NCBI RefSeq assembly: GCF_014641615.1
Contig: NZ_BMIB01000010.1
Span: forward strand, 1-59,181
Direction of reading: 5' to 3'
DNA: 59,181 nt
From: Filimonas zeae
Lineage (GTDB): Bacteria > Bacteroidota > Bacteroidia > Chitinophagales > Chitinophagaceae
Shown: in pieces, positions 25,630 through 34,574 of the stretch
Layout of the letters: each line of letters begins with the position of its first letter
How positions within the stretch are numbered: position 1 is the stretch's first letter
Translations under genes and position numbers: made by a program
The notes under the pieces: model-generated
What the model was told of the DNA's origin: nothing
The model's database searches: none
What the model saw: only the letters and a program-made list of their open reading frames with translations

Positions 25630-26493
25630 ATGGTTAAAACAGGGCGTATAAGGTATTGCGTAATAACATGCCTGGTAATAGTGGCTATGGTAGGCGGCTC
25701 TTGCGGCAAGGTGTACGATTTAAGTGGTGCTGACTGGCAGCCAGATGCGCCACCCAGCGATTCGGTTTTTAACCGTGAAATACAAGTATTAAACCTGGGT
25801 GCCAGACTACCTGCTGGTCATGTTCCGGCAGATGACGGCGATGCTATGTTTTTTAGCCTGGAAAAGTTTTCTTCTGTGGCTATTGGTTACAGAAGTACCG
25901 ATAGATGGGATGTAGCTTTTAGTGGTAGTTTTCGCAGTACGCTATCTGCTAACAACGGCAGTAAAAGCGGGTTTGGTTATGGCACCTCGGCTGTGGGGGG
26001 AATGGTGGTACTGGAAAAGCGGTTTGATGAAGTAACGGAGATACCTGGCGACAGTCAATTTCAATATCCCGGAGAATCCGGACTGGACGATCAGGGGGCT
26101 TTCGGGGCACCGCTGGGACACATCTTTTATACTTTTGGCGGCAACCCTTTAAGGCCGGAAATAAATAAAAATCTTGAAAATCCAGATCCTGCTGTACAGG
26201 CAGAAGCCAATAAATACGTTCACCTGCTGTATTGCCTGTCTCAAACCATGGTAGATACTTTTAAAAACGTGCGTGTGTTACGGCCGCGCACCATCATATT
26301 TAAAACAGCAAAAGGCAATTTTGCAAAGCTGGAAACCCAAAGCCTTTATGATGGCGTTATGAATCCCCTGCAAATGAAGCGGGACCGCTCTGTTATAATG
26401 CCCGCTTATAGCTTCCGTTATGTGGTAGTGCCTGCCAGTGAGCGCCGGTTTGGATTTATGGTTACCCGGCCCCGGTTAACTGTTAAACTGTAA
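25630..26493 (+). CDS. HmuY-like lipoprotein, first copy
   Basis: A 287-residue lipoprotein (lipobox GGSC, Cys25). It fits the HmuY family, surface haem-binding proteins of Bacteroidota: MFFSLEKFSSV, DRWDVAFSGSFRSTLSANNG (the WD-I/V-AF strand and the N-G turn) and the ending of beta strands with a YSFRYVVVP-type segment. HmuY takes haem from host proteins and hands it to the TonB receptor HmuR. The axial haem ligands differ between family members and cannot be named here. It is the first gene of a five-gene operon that ends in a TonB-dependent receptor. Confidence 0.75.
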   Translation: MVKTGRIRYCVITCLVIVAMVGGSCGKVYDLSGADWQPDAPPSDSVFNREIQVLNLGARLPAGHVPADDGDAMFFSLEKFSSVAIGYRSTDRWDVAFSGSFRSTLSANNGSKSGFGYGTSAVGGMVVLEKRFDEVTEIPGDSQFQYPGESGLDDQGAFGAPLGHIFYTFGGNPLRPEINKNLENPDPAVQAEANKYVHLLYCLSQTMVDTFKNVRVLRPRTIIFKTAKGNFAKLETQSLYDGVMNPLQMKRDRSVIMPAYSFRYVVVPASERRFGFMVTRPRLTVKL

Positions 26494-26540
26494 ATGTTCC
26501 CTTCCCCATTATTTGCATACATCAAAAAATCAACGAGATA

Positions 26541-27695
26541 ATGAAACTACACAAATGGCTTATGCAGGCTGTTGGCAGCCTTGCCCTGTTATGCCTTACA
26601 GGTCTTTTGCCCTCCTGTAAAAAAACAGAACTGGTGGCCTACAACCGTTTGCCTCAGAATACCATACTGGAGTATAAGGTTACCAACGCTGCAGACACTT
26701 TGCTGGGTGCTATTGACAATGTTAATAATACCATTACTGTATACGTGCCTTATTACCTTGGCATAGATTATCTGGTGCCCGACATTAAAATAGGCGAAAA
26801 CGCAAAGTTGCTGAATGCGGCAGGCGAAGTTATTAACCTGGATGGTGGCGTGCCTCCCGTACCTGTTGATACTACCGGCTATAGTTATATAGTGGCAGGC
26901 GGCGACAGCGTAAAACGCAGATATAACCTTATTATACAAATAGCGCCCCATCCTGATAGTCTGAAGGCTGGCTATCAGCTAAACACAACCGGTGTTGATT
27001 ATACTTCTGCATTGGAATGTCCGGTATTTGGCCGTATTGCTTTGTATGGAAATTTTGGTTCAACCAGCAATAACGCAACATTTACCCTTACCAACAAGGT
27101 TACGGGAAAGGTGTATGATAATGTGTTCAGCGTGTATGAGATTACACCGGGTAATAATTATTATACCATGATGTTGGATATTTCGCCCGATGCAGATAGC
27201 GGGTATTACAACGTTCAGCTGAAACATCAGGGCCGTACTGCCAGCCTGCCACCTGTTCATCTGGTATACAATAAGCCTAAAATCAATAATGTAAAGTCAT
27301 TGTCTGCATATGCACCGGGCGATACGGTGGTATTTTCGGTAGTGGGCCGCAGTACTACACCTTCTCAAAACGGCGTATTGATAGGGTTGCAGAAAGTGTA
27401 TATGAAATTTACCAAAACGGGCTTTAATTATGGCGGCTCTTATCCCGCCACATTTCCCGATACGTTGTTTGATAAACAGCTGGAAATGAAAATAATCAGC
27501 CAGTCACGTTCTGAAGTAAAAGTGTTGTTTCCTGATGTGCCCCAGGGGGCAGTGGGCGATTATGTATATGCGGGTTTTACTGTAACGCTTCCGGCTGTAG
27601 GCTTTTATTTCAATTTTAGTGATGAAACGGGCTGGGGCAGTAATAATCCACTGGCTACCACCGGCAGATACTTTACTATTAAACCCAAGAAATAA
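26541..27695 (+). CDS. Modular beta-rich lipoprotein A of the HmuY locus
   Basis: A 384-residue lipoprotein (lipobox LLPSC, Cys26). An N-terminal module of about 100 residues has the ITVYVPYYLGIDYLVPDIKIG pattern followed by a 'RYNLIIQ' closing strand, as in DUF5018-like modules that precede Ig folds. Two further beta-sandwich-like regions follow, the later one beginning PKINNVKSLSAYAPGDTVVF. There is no catalytic motif. It begins 47 bases after the first HmuY-like gene and ends 11 bases before lipoprotein B, so co-expression is near certain. It probably sits on the cell surface as part of the uptake complex (inference). Confidence 0.7.
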   Translation: MKLHKWLMQAVGSLALLCLTGLLPSCKKTELVAYNRLPQNTILEYKVTNAADTLLGAIDNVNNTITVYVPYYLGIDYLVPDIKIGENAKLLNAAGEVINLDGGVPPVPVDTTGYSYIVAGGDSVKRRYNLIIQIAPHPDSLKAGYQLNTTGVDYTSALECPVFGRIALYGNFGSTSNNATFTLTNKVTGKVYDNVFSVYEITPGNNYYTMMLDISPDADSGYYNVQLKHQGRTASLPPVHLVYNKPKINNVKSLSAYAPGDTVVFSVVGRSTTPSQNGVLIGLQKVYMKFTKTGFNYGGSYPATFPDTLFDKQLEMKIISQSRSEVKVLFPDVPQGAVGDYVYAGFTVTLPAVGFYFNFSDETGWGSNNPLATTGRYFTIKPKK

Positions 27696-27706
27696 CTTAA
27701 CCAGCA

Positions 27707-28729
27707 ATGAAACTTAAACATATAGTATATCTGCTTTCTCTTTGCTGTGCACTGGCATTGGTTACAACCCTGCCATCCTGCACTAAAACCAGTTACGATT
27801 ACGAAAAAATGCCCTACAAAAACATTGAATCTTTTAAGTTAAAAGGTTATGCCAACGATTCACTTAACGCAGTTGTGCGGAATGGTGAAATTATAGTGTA
27901 CTGGACGGGGGAAACTACTGCGCCTGCTACCATACGGCCTGTAATTGCTGTGTCTGCCGGAGCCTCCATTACGCCTGCTTCGGGTGTGGAAGTAGCTTTT
28001 AGCGATACTACCATCTATGCGGTAAAAGCAGAAGACGGTTCTATACAGGTATATCGTTTAAAGCCGGTTTTACATGTGCCTATACCGCGTGTATACGCTA
28101 TATCGCCCAATACACTTCACCTGATAACCGACCCTGTTGTTTCTATTACGGGAGAGTATTTTTTATCGCGCGATACCTCTGATGTAAAAGTATATGCGCA
28201 ACGTGTAAGCGATGGTTTTGAATTTGATCTTAATGTAGATTATACTGCTATTTCCAACACCTCTATAACAGCCCGCATACCGTTAAGCAATAAACAGGCA
28301 GACACAGGGCTGCATAAAATATGGGTGAAAATTGGCGACCGTGCATCTGAATCGAAGCAGGTACAGATACGCATGCCGCTGTTGTGGGCTTCGGGCGTAA
28401 CAAAACTGTCTTTTAAAGAAGCTGGTGAACCGGTAGCACCGGGCGATAGCGTAACCATACAGCTGAAAGATATTTACAATGGCGATGTGTTGAAGTGGTA
28501 TCGTAATGCGTTTACCAGAATACAGATTTTAAGTGTGGGTAGTTACTCGTTTTCCACCACGCAGTTTGTTGTGCGGGATGATTATTCTATCCGTTTTAAA
28601 ACGCCTGACCAGCCAATGGATAATGCACCATGGGCAATAAACCTGTATTATAACGGAGCCTATTATTCCGAAGAGCAGTTTCAGGTGCTTTTACCTGCCA
28701 ACCAATGGCCATCGTTTGCTATAAAATAA
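27707..28729 (+). CDS. IPT/TIG-domain lipoprotein B of the HmuY locus
   Basis: A 340-residue lipoprotein (lipobox TLPSC, Cys25). The N-terminal module resembles that of lipoprotein A (IRPVIAVSAGASITPASG, then a VKAEDGSIQVYRL closing strand). An IPT/TIG Ig-like domain follows, seen in PRVYAISPNTLHLITDPVVS, ITGEYF and SITARIPLSN. The last 110 residues form another beta-rich region. The shared layout suggests lipoproteins A and B arose from one ancestral gene and diverged. A strong hairpin separates it from the second HmuY-like gene. Confidence 0.75.
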   Translation: MKLKHIVYLLSLCCALALVTTLPSCTKTSYDYEKMPYKNIESFKLKGYANDSLNAVVRNGEIIVYWTGETTAPATIRPVIAVSAGASITPASGVEVAFSDTTIYAVKAEDGSIQVYRLKPVLHVPIPRVYAISPNTLHLITDPVVSITGEYFLSRDTSDVKVYAQRVSDGFEFDLNVDYTAISNTSITARIPLSNKQADTGLHKIWVKIGDRASESKQVQIRMPLLWASGVTKLSFKEAGEPVAPGDSVTIQLKDIYNGDVLKWYRNAFTRIQILSVGSYSFSTTQFVVRDDYSIRFKTPDQPMDNAPWAINLYYNGAYYSEEQFQVLLPANQWPSFAIK

Positions 28730-28746
28730 TCAGGGTATTTATTCTG

Positions 28747-28783
28747 CTTTAAAGCCTGCACCTGTAAGGTGCGGGCTTTAAAG
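28747..28783 (+). other. Long hairpin between two operon genes
   Basis: A 16-bp stem (arms starting CTTTAAAGCC and ending GGCTTTAAAG, one G-U pair) has a five-base loop. There is no T-tract after it; the next 16 bases lead straight to the following start codon. It could be a partial terminator, an RNA processing site or an mRNA stabiliser that sets unequal expression of the genes on either side. Confidence 0.75.
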
Positions 28784-28799
28784 CTAACAAGTAAGCATT

Positions 28800-30002
28800 A
28801 TGCGTGTAACAATTTTTGCAGGGCTGGCATTTTTTACAGTGGTTAGCGCGTGTTATAAGCGCGAAGAAAGTGTAGTAAGCTATACAGATGGGCACAGTAC
28901 AGTAATTTATAACCTGCCGGGCGACACGCTGGCTTCCGATGGCTGGGATAGTACGTATGAAAAAGGAGATACCTATATGCGGCAGCATTACTACAATGCT
29001 TCGTGGACCGATTCTATACGTATTTTACCCTGGGGTAATGAGAAGATAAACGCAGCAGCGCGCGTAGATGCCAGCAGCGAAGATGCTATTGTATGGCTGG
29101 CACCGGCAGCAGCACATCCTGCAGGTGTTGCAAACAATAGCGCTTATACCAATACGGCAGATGGCAACAACTACATTTTTAGAAGTGGTGTCTGGTACCA
29201 GATGAATGCATCGGTTTATAACCCGGCAAATGATGGTAAATTTATCAACTGGCAGGGCTACGCAAAGCTGCCGCCTGCCAGCCCGGTTGTGGATGATACG
29301 TATTGCGACAGCGACAATCAGCGCGTATATATATACAACGGAAAAGCGTGGACGTTGCTGATGAATAATGTTAACTACCGCAGCAATATCAATTTTATAA
29401 GCGTGCAGTACAGCCGTAGCGGCAAAGAAACCGGCAGGTTTAACATGTTTTTGTTTCGCTTTGCCGACAGTAGCCAGCAGATTATCCGCGATGCGGCGGA
29501 TAGTGCACGTTATCTGAAAAACGGCCAATGGGATCTTGCTTTTACCGAAAACTTTAATGGCCTGCTTTGGTTGAATAACGCTTTGTACGCTAAAAACCCA
29601 GGCTTTGGAGGTCCGCTTACCAAAACCGCGGTGGTTATGTACCTGTATGGGTATGAGTTTATGAATGAAGCGCCACCCGATAGTGTATTTGATGCGGTGC
29701 CGGCAGGTAATATGCAAATGGGCTTTTCCAGCGAGTATGGCAGTGGTGTTAACGCCTGGTATGAATACAGTACAGCCACACACCTGGCGCAGCCTTTTCC
29801 TTACCGGGCCTATTACCTGCGCTTGCAGCAGACAGACCCCGTTACAGGTGTTACCAGTTATTTGTACGGAAAGCTACAGATGATAAGTATGTATAAAGGT
29901 GCACCCGAAGTGGTTACAGATATCAACTGGCCATCGCCCTACTTTACCTTCCGCTATTTTATACAGAAAAACGGAAGCCGCAATTTGAAAACAAAGGATT
30001 AA
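28800..30002 (+). CDS. HmuY-like lipoprotein, second and longer copy
   Basis: A 400-residue lipoprotein (lipobox VVSAC, Cys18). The C-terminal half matches the HmuY pattern: FNMFLFRFADS, NGQWDLAFTENFNGLLWLNN and the closing YGKLQMISMYKG and YFTFRYFIQKNG strands. The first half (about 20-190) is an extra region rich in Trp, Tyr and Asn that the first copy lacks. Ten bases separate it from the receptor gene, as hmuY and hmuR are adjacent in known haem operons. It is probably the direct partner of the receptor. Confidence 0.75.
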   Translation: MRVTIFAGLAFFTVVSACYKREESVVSYTDGHSTVIYNLPGDTLASDGWDSTYEKGDTYMRQHYYNASWTDSIRILPWGNEKINAAARVDASSEDAIVWLAPAAAHPAGVANNSAYTNTADGNNYIFRSGVWYQMNASVYNPANDGKFINWQGYAKLPPASPVVDDTYCDSDNQRVYIYNGKAWTLLMNNVNYRSNINFISVQYSRSGKETGRFNMFLFRFADSSQQIIRDAADSARYLKNGQWDLAFTENFNGLLWLNNALYAKNPGFGGPLTKTAVVMYLYGYEFMNEAPPDSVFDAVPAGNMQMGFSSEYGSGVNAWYEYSTATHLAQPFPYRAYYLRLQQTDPVTGVTSYLYGKLQMISMYKGAPEVVTDINWPSPYFTFRYFIQKNGSRNLKTKD

Positions 30003-30012
30003 GCCCCAAAGC

Positions 30013-32385
30013 ATGAAGCAGATTTGTAAAAGAATATGGTTGTTATTGGTACTGTGTTTAATTGCCGGGGTGCAGCTGTATGCCCAGCAGTCAGTTTTGC
30101 AGGGCACCATTACAGATGAAGCGGGCAATGCACTGGCAGGTGTTACTGTAGTGCTTACGCCTGCAGGTAAAACAATGGTTACCAATGAAAAGGGGGCATA
30201 CCGTTTTGCAGGCATAACACCTGGTATGGTAACCGTTACTGCAACTATTGTAGGTCATAAACCCTGGAAAGAAACCTTCAGGCTTACGGCTAAACCACAT
30301 ACGCGCAATATAAGCATGCAGACAAACCTTAACAGTCTGGCAAAGGTAGAAGTGCAGGGGCATAGGGCCAATGCTAATGCTGAATCGCTTATTAAGATAG
30401 AAAACAGTATTATGCCCGTAACTATTATAGATAGGCGTACTATTGAACTGATGGGAAGCCGTCGGTTAGATGATGTGCTGAAAGAACAAACGGGCGTAGC
30501 CATTGTGAACGACATTTCCGGCGGCTCGCGCAGCGTAGGTGTTCAGATGCAGGGCTTTGGCAGCGAATACATTATGGTGCTGATTGACGGGCAGCCGATG
30601 ATAGGCCGCAACAGCGGCAATTTTGATTTGTCGCGTATTAGTGTATCTAACATAGAACGTGTGGAAATAACCAGGGGAGCAGCTTCTAACCTGTATGGTG
30701 GGGATGCGCTGGGGGGCACCATCAACATCATAACCAAACACACCGTGGCCGATCCGCAGGCAATGGCCTCTGTTGCTTACGGCAGCAATGAAACTGTTGA
30801 TATATCTGCAGAGGGTGAAACGCCGCTGTTTCATAAAAAAGGCAGCATTGCTTTAAATACCAATTACTATCATACCGGCGGTTTTAATACCAATACCGGC
30901 AGCATTAAAGGTACAACAGCACCGCCTTACGATAACTATGCGGGGCAGGGCCGTTTCAGATACCGTTTTAACGACAATAATCTACTTTCCATTAGCGGCC
31001 GCTATGGCCTACGCCGCAGTTTTATGACCAAAGATTTTGGTGCCAGCTACATTACCAAAGACGTACTGAATGAAAAAGACCTGAACTTTTCTGCGGCCTT
31101 CGACCATCGTTTTAATAAACAATGGCGCAGTATGACGCGCTATTATTTTACCCGCTATAAGGCCGATATGAGTGTGGCGCTTACGCAGGGGGATAGTGTT
31201 AGCCAGACAGTATTCAGCCAAACGCTACACCGGTTAGAGCAGCAACTTTCTTACACCATTAATAAAAAGCTGGATGTAGTTGCTGGTACCGGCGGCAGTA
31301 TAGAACATATTGACCAAAGTATACTTAGCAATGTAAACGACATTAAAGCTTATTTCGCCTATGCCCAGGCTAACTGGCGTGTATTGCCAAAGCTGGAGTT
31401 TACGCTGGGGTTGCGGTACGATCATATAGTAGCATATGGCTGGCGGTTAGACCCCAGTATGGCGCTGCAATATAAAATTGGCCCTACGCTTAGTATTAAG
31501 GCGGCTTATGGTACAGGCTTTAAAGCGCCGGATATGAAAAAGCTATATCAGGTGTTTTACAATCCTTCTTACAATTACATGGTAGTGGGCAGTGCCGTAT
31601 TACGCAGTATTGTAAACCAGATGATGCAGGCGGGGCAGATAAGTAAATACGAGCTGGAACCGGTGTATAATGAAGTAAAAGGAAAGCCCCTGGAGGCCGA
31701 AATGAGTAAATCTTTTAATCTGAGCCTGGTATGGGAAACACCCGATCAGCGGCTGAGGGCAGAGGGTAGTGCATTTTACCACGATATTACCAACCAGATT
31801 AACAGCGTACTTATAGGCACAGATATCAATAGCCGCGCACTGTATTCGTACCGTAACAATGCTAAAGCATATTATAAAGGGCTGGACTTTGCTTTTAGTT
31901 ACTCACCCATTGCGGCGCTTAAAATAAGCGGGGGCTACCAGTATTTAATTGCCAAGGACAAAACGGTGGAAAATGAAATAAGAAAAGGGGGAAAGTATTT
32001 TGAACCCCTGTTCGATCCCGAAACCGGTTACGTAAACTATGCCCCTACCAGTAAAGACTACTGGGGCATAGAAAACCGATCGCGCCACATGTTTAACGCC
32101 CGTGTGTTTTATACTTACAGGCCCTGGAACCTGAGCGCCAACATACGGGTAAACTATCGGGGTATGTACCCGTTCAGCGATAAAAATAACAATGGCTATA
32201 TTGACCGGTTTGATACGTTTGTAAAAGGCTACTACCTGCTGAATGCGGGTGTGGAAAAGAAGCTGTTTAAACGCAGCTTATCGCTGAGATTGAATGCCGA
32301 AAACCTGTTGGATTTTATCGACTTTAAAGTGCCTTCGCAGCCTGGGCGTATATTTTTTGTTGGTGTGGCGTATAATTTAATGTAG
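30013..32385 (+). CDS. TonB-dependent outer-membrane receptor (HmuR-like)
   Basis: A 790-residue outer-membrane protein. It has a signal peptide (to about residue 24), a carboxypeptidase-regulatory-like domain (25-105), a plug domain (about 115-235) ending in VEITRGAASNLYGG and LGGTINIIT, and a 22-strand beta barrel to the C-terminus. In the barrel, GTGFKAPDMKKLYQVFYNPS resembles the FRAP/NPxL region of haem receptors. Energy would come from TonB-ExbB-ExbD. Haem or another tetrapyrrole is the likely cargo because of the two HmuY-like neighbours; no hmuSTUV genes follow. Confidence 0.85.
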   Translation: MKQICKRIWLLLVLCLIAGVQLYAQQSVLQGTITDEAGNALAGVTVVLTPAGKTMVTNEKGAYRFAGITPGMVTVTATIVGHKPWKETFRLTAKPHTRNISMQTNLNSLAKVEVQGHRANANAESLIKIENSIMPVTIIDRRTIELMGSRRLDDVLKEQTGVAIVNDISGGSRSVGVQMQGFGSEYIMVLIDGQPMIGRNSGNFDLSRISVSNIERVEITRGAASNLYGGDALGGTINIITKHTVADPQAMASVAYGSNETVDISAEGETPLFHKKGSIALNTNYYHTGGFNTNTGSIKGTTAPPYDNYAGQGRFRYRFNDNNLLSISGRYGLRRSFMTKDFGASYITKDVLNEKDLNFSAAFDHRFNKQWRSMTRYYFTRYKADMSVALTQGDSVSQTVFSQTLHRLEQQLSYTINKKLDVVAGTGGSIEHIDQSILSNVNDIKAYFAYAQANWRVLPKLEFTLGLRYDHIVAYGWRLDPSMALQYKIGPTLSIKAAYGTGFKAPDMKKLYQVFYNPSYNYMVVGSAVLRSIVNQMMQAGQISKYELEPVYNEVKGKPLEAEMSKSFNLSLVWETPDQRLRAEGSAFYHDITNQINSVLIGTDINSRALYSYRNNAKAYYKGLDFAFSYSPIAALKISGGYQYLIAKDKTVENEIRKGGKYFEPLFDPETGYVNYAPTSKDYWGIENRSRHMFNARVFYTYRPWNLSANIRVNYRGMYPFSDKNNNGYIDRFDTFVKGYYLLNAGVEKKLFKRSLSLRLNAENLLDFIDFKVPSQPGRIFFVGVAYNLM

Positions 32386-32460
32386 TTTTTTAGTGCAGGC
32401 ATAACTATACAGCAGCTGAGGCTGGCACGCCTGGGGCGATTGTTAAGGATGGTATAACAC

Positions 32461-32496
32461 CGGGCAGCATAACGTTTTAATATGCTGCCCGGATTT
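32461..32496 (+). terminator. Rho-independent terminator of the HmuY-TonB receptor operon
   Basis: CGGGCAGCATA and TATGCTGCCCG form a perfect 11-bp stem with a nine-base loop, followed by GATTTTA. It is 75 bases after the receptor stop codon. Confidence 0.8.
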
Positions 32497-32628
32497 TACA
32501 TAGCTATTGTGTTTTAGCTTTTAGAATTTCTATAGTGTTACCTTTTAAAACAATAAAATACAAGGGTTGTGGGTATAAACCTGTAGATAAAAAACACATT
32601 TGTACGGGTTATTTTTATGCCCCGGTTA

Positions 32629-32660
32629 CTTGTAGCTGCTAATGTGGTGTTTTACATTTG
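32629..32660 (+). promoter_or_regulatory. Promoter of the XRE regulator gene
   Basis: CTTG is followed after 20 bases by TACATTTG, a perfect TAnnTTTG -7 element. The start codon is 17 bases further on. This is among the best matches to the Bacteroidota promoter in the window. Confidence 0.6.
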
Positions 32661-32677
32661 TTGTAATACTCCACTCT

Positions 32678-33115
32678 ATGAGCACGCAAAAAATACATGA
32701 AGGCCGGAACCTGAAACGTATCAGGGAAATTTTAGGCGTTAAGCAGGAAACGCTCGCCATCCAGCTGGGCCAGGGATGGAATCAGCAAAAAATATCTCTT
32801 CTGGAAACCAGACCGGTTATTCCTCCGCTTAAGCTTGCCAGAATAACTAAATTAATGGGTATAACACCAGAGGCTGTCAGGTATTTTAGTGATGAGGTGT
32901 CTAATGAAATTATCAAAAATGTACTTGCCGGCTGCCAACCCGTTATTGCCAGTATTGCCACCACACCCGATGGTACTTTTAATGCGTTTGAAAAAATGAT
33001 TCAGTTGTATGAGTGCCGCATTATCCTGTATGAACGTATGGTTAAAGAACGTGATGAACTGCTGGAAAAGGTAGCTGGCGATAAGCTTATAAAAGCAGCT
33101 TTAAACGCTGCCTAA
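32678..33115 (+). CDS. XRE-family helix-turn-helix regulator
   Basis: A 145-residue protein with a Cro/C1-type HTH domain (about 5-60: LKRIREILGVKQETLAIQLGQGWNQQKISLLET) and a C-terminal helical region with a likely coiled coil (about 100-138). The promoter mapped just upstream lies inside a longer open frame, which supports MSTQKIHEG as the start. It may respond to an unknown signal through its C-terminal half. It is monocistronic, closed by a terminator, and next to the HmuY-TonB receptor operon, but no link to that operon is shown. Confidence 0.85.
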   Translation: MSTQKIHEGRNLKRIREILGVKQETLAIQLGQGWNQQKISLLETRPVIPPLKLARITKLMGITPEAVRYFSDEVSNEIIKNVLAGCQPVIASIATTPDGTFNAFEKMIQLYECRIILYERMVKERDELLEKVAGDKLIKAALNAA

Positions 33116-33141
33116 CCAGCATAAGTAACGCTGAAAGGTAC

Positions 33142-33176
33142 GGCCTGTAGCTATTGGTAGTTACAGGCCTTTTTTA
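33142..33176 (+). terminator. Rho-independent terminator of the XRE gene
   Basis: GGCCTGTAGCTA pairs with TAGTTACAGGCC (one G-U pair) around a four-base loop and runs into TTTTTTATG. Confidence 0.93.
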
Positions 33177-33475
33177 TGTGTAGTTGTTTTGGCCAACCGA
33201 AGGGGAACAAAAGCAGAAATATCAGGGAACATTCAGGAACTTATAAAGCGCTGCTGCATGTTATACAACAGTAAAGTTAGTATATAATATATCGGGTCTT
33301 TTGGGGGTACTTAAGTGTGTATTTTGATTTTATTTTATGGGGGGTGTTTACTACATTCGGCTTCGTCTTAAACTGTACCTCTTCTAAACGTTTAACCGGT
33401 ATTACACGGTTGCCATACCTGCCTGAAAGCTGAATGAGTAAGTAGTTAATTATAAGATTTAAACATCTGGTAATT
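33177..33475. other. AT-rich intergenic spacer
   Basis: This spacer between the XRE terminator and the AraC-type gene is very A/T-rich in its middle part. A frame on the minus strand (33277-33489) has poor protein-like composition. I see no RNA gene or clear promoter. Confidence 0.5.
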
Positions 33476-33874
33476 ATGAAGAACAGCACCTATAAAAAAG
33501 CCGATTTAGAGAAAATAAAGTCTCTGAAAAACTTATTGACACAGAATTTTAAACATCCGGCCAACGTAGAATTGTTGTCGCGGGCTATTCAAATGAACGA
33601 CCATAAAATGCAGGAGTTATTTAAAGTTGAAACAGGGTGTACTATTTATCGTTTTCATTTTATAGAGCGGATGAAAGAGGCCTGCCGTTTATTAATAGAT
33701 ACTGATGAGTTGCTGAAAAATATATCCGGAATGGTAGGGTATAAAAACGCTACCTCTTTTATTAATGCTTTTAAAGATGTATATGGGGTAACTCCGGACG
33801 AATACAGGAAAGATCCGGTTAATCATATGTATTGTAAGGTTGAAAAGGTAGCAGGTACTATAAGTAATAACTAA
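33476..33874 (+). CDS. Stand-alone AraC-type HTH protein
   Basis: A 132-residue protein consisting almost only of the double helix-turn-helix of AraC regulators. The second HTH is clear in LLKNISGMVGYKNATSFINAFKDVYGVTPDEYRKD. The usual N-terminal sensor domain is absent, so activity may be set by expression level or by a partner. It lies 140 bases before the MauE-like gene and on the same strand, so it may control the small module that follows (inference). Confidence 0.85.
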   Translation: MKNSTYKKADLEKIKSLKNLLTQNFKHPANVELLSRAIQMNDHKMQELFKVETGCTIYRFHFIERMKEACRLLIDTDELLKNISGMVGYKNATSFINAFKDVYGVTPDEYRKDPVNHMYCKVEKVAGTISNN

Positions 33875-34016
33875 GAGGAGCCTTTTTACTAAACTTTTTT
33901 ACCCTTTTGCTTACTTTAAGAAGCTTGGGGAAGGAAAAAAACAATTGCAATTTTACGCAACAGGGGTGTGGCATAACCGCACCATATATACCGTTTTTAC
34001 AAAGGAAGTCAGATTT

Positions 34017-34490
34017 ATGTTTGAGAGAACCAGTACCAGGCTAAACAGTTTGTTGGTAGAACTGATTAGTGGCCTGTTAATTTTATTATTTACGTATGCT
34101 GCCATAACCAAGGTGGCAGCTTTTAGCACAACCCTTCATGAAATTAATAACCAGGTGCTTCCCAACTGGATGACGCCTTACCTGGCTGTAGCTATTCCCG
34201 CAGCAGAGCTTCTGATTGTAGCGGGGTTGCTTACCCGCAGGTATAAATTGGTTGCTTTGTACGCTTCTCTGGTGTTAATGGCGGTATTTACGGTATATAT
34301 AGGGCTGGCTTTACTAAATGTATATAGCCGCATGCCGTGCAGTTGCGGAGGGGTGCTTAAAAATATGGGCTGGCGTACACACTTTGTTTTCAATTTGTTT
34401 TATGTAGCTATTACACTGGTTGCCATAAAAGCCGTACAAAAAATACAAGCTGCGGAAGCACCAGCAGTGCAGATACATCTGGCTGATTAA
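34017..34490 (+). CDS. MauE/DoxX-like redox-associated membrane protein
   Basis: A 157-residue protein with four hydrophobic segments (about 12-33, 55-72, 78-100 and 122-141) and the conserved MPCSCGGVL loop with Cys108 and Cys110. Proteins of this kind in Bacteroidota are grouped with MauE/DoxX, related to thiol-redox membrane proteins such as DsbD or DsbB partners. The start at MFERTSTRL avoids a 24-residue soluble extension. A gene for a secreted two-cysteine protein follows, and a TlpA-like gene with a CxxC site converges on the pair. Confidence 0.8.
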   Translation: MFERTSTRLNSLLVELISGLLILLFTYAAITKVAAFSTTLHEINNQVLPNWMTPYLAVAIPAAELLIVAGLLTRRYKLVALYASLVLMAVFTVYIGLALLNVYSRMPCSCGGVLKNMGWRTHFVFNLFYVAITLVAIKAVQKIQAAEAPAVQIHLAD

Positions 34491-34574
34491 CAAATTCTTC
34501 TATAGATATTCTGGTTGGCACCGGCTCACATGCCAGCCGGTTGCTCTTAACCGTGAGCGCAAAACCTTTAATGT

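Noticed and set aside
25630..26493. Naming the first gene hmuY outright
   Set aside because: The fold pattern fits, but the haem ligands of this family vary and none can be verified by eye, so I left the symbol empty.
28747..28783. Calling the intra-operon hairpin a terminator
   Set aside because: No T-tract follows and the next gene starts 16 bases later in an otherwise tight operon.
33277..33489. 70-residue minus-strand frame
   Set aside because: It is very AT-rich, has no likeness to a protein family, and runs into the start of the AraC-type gene.
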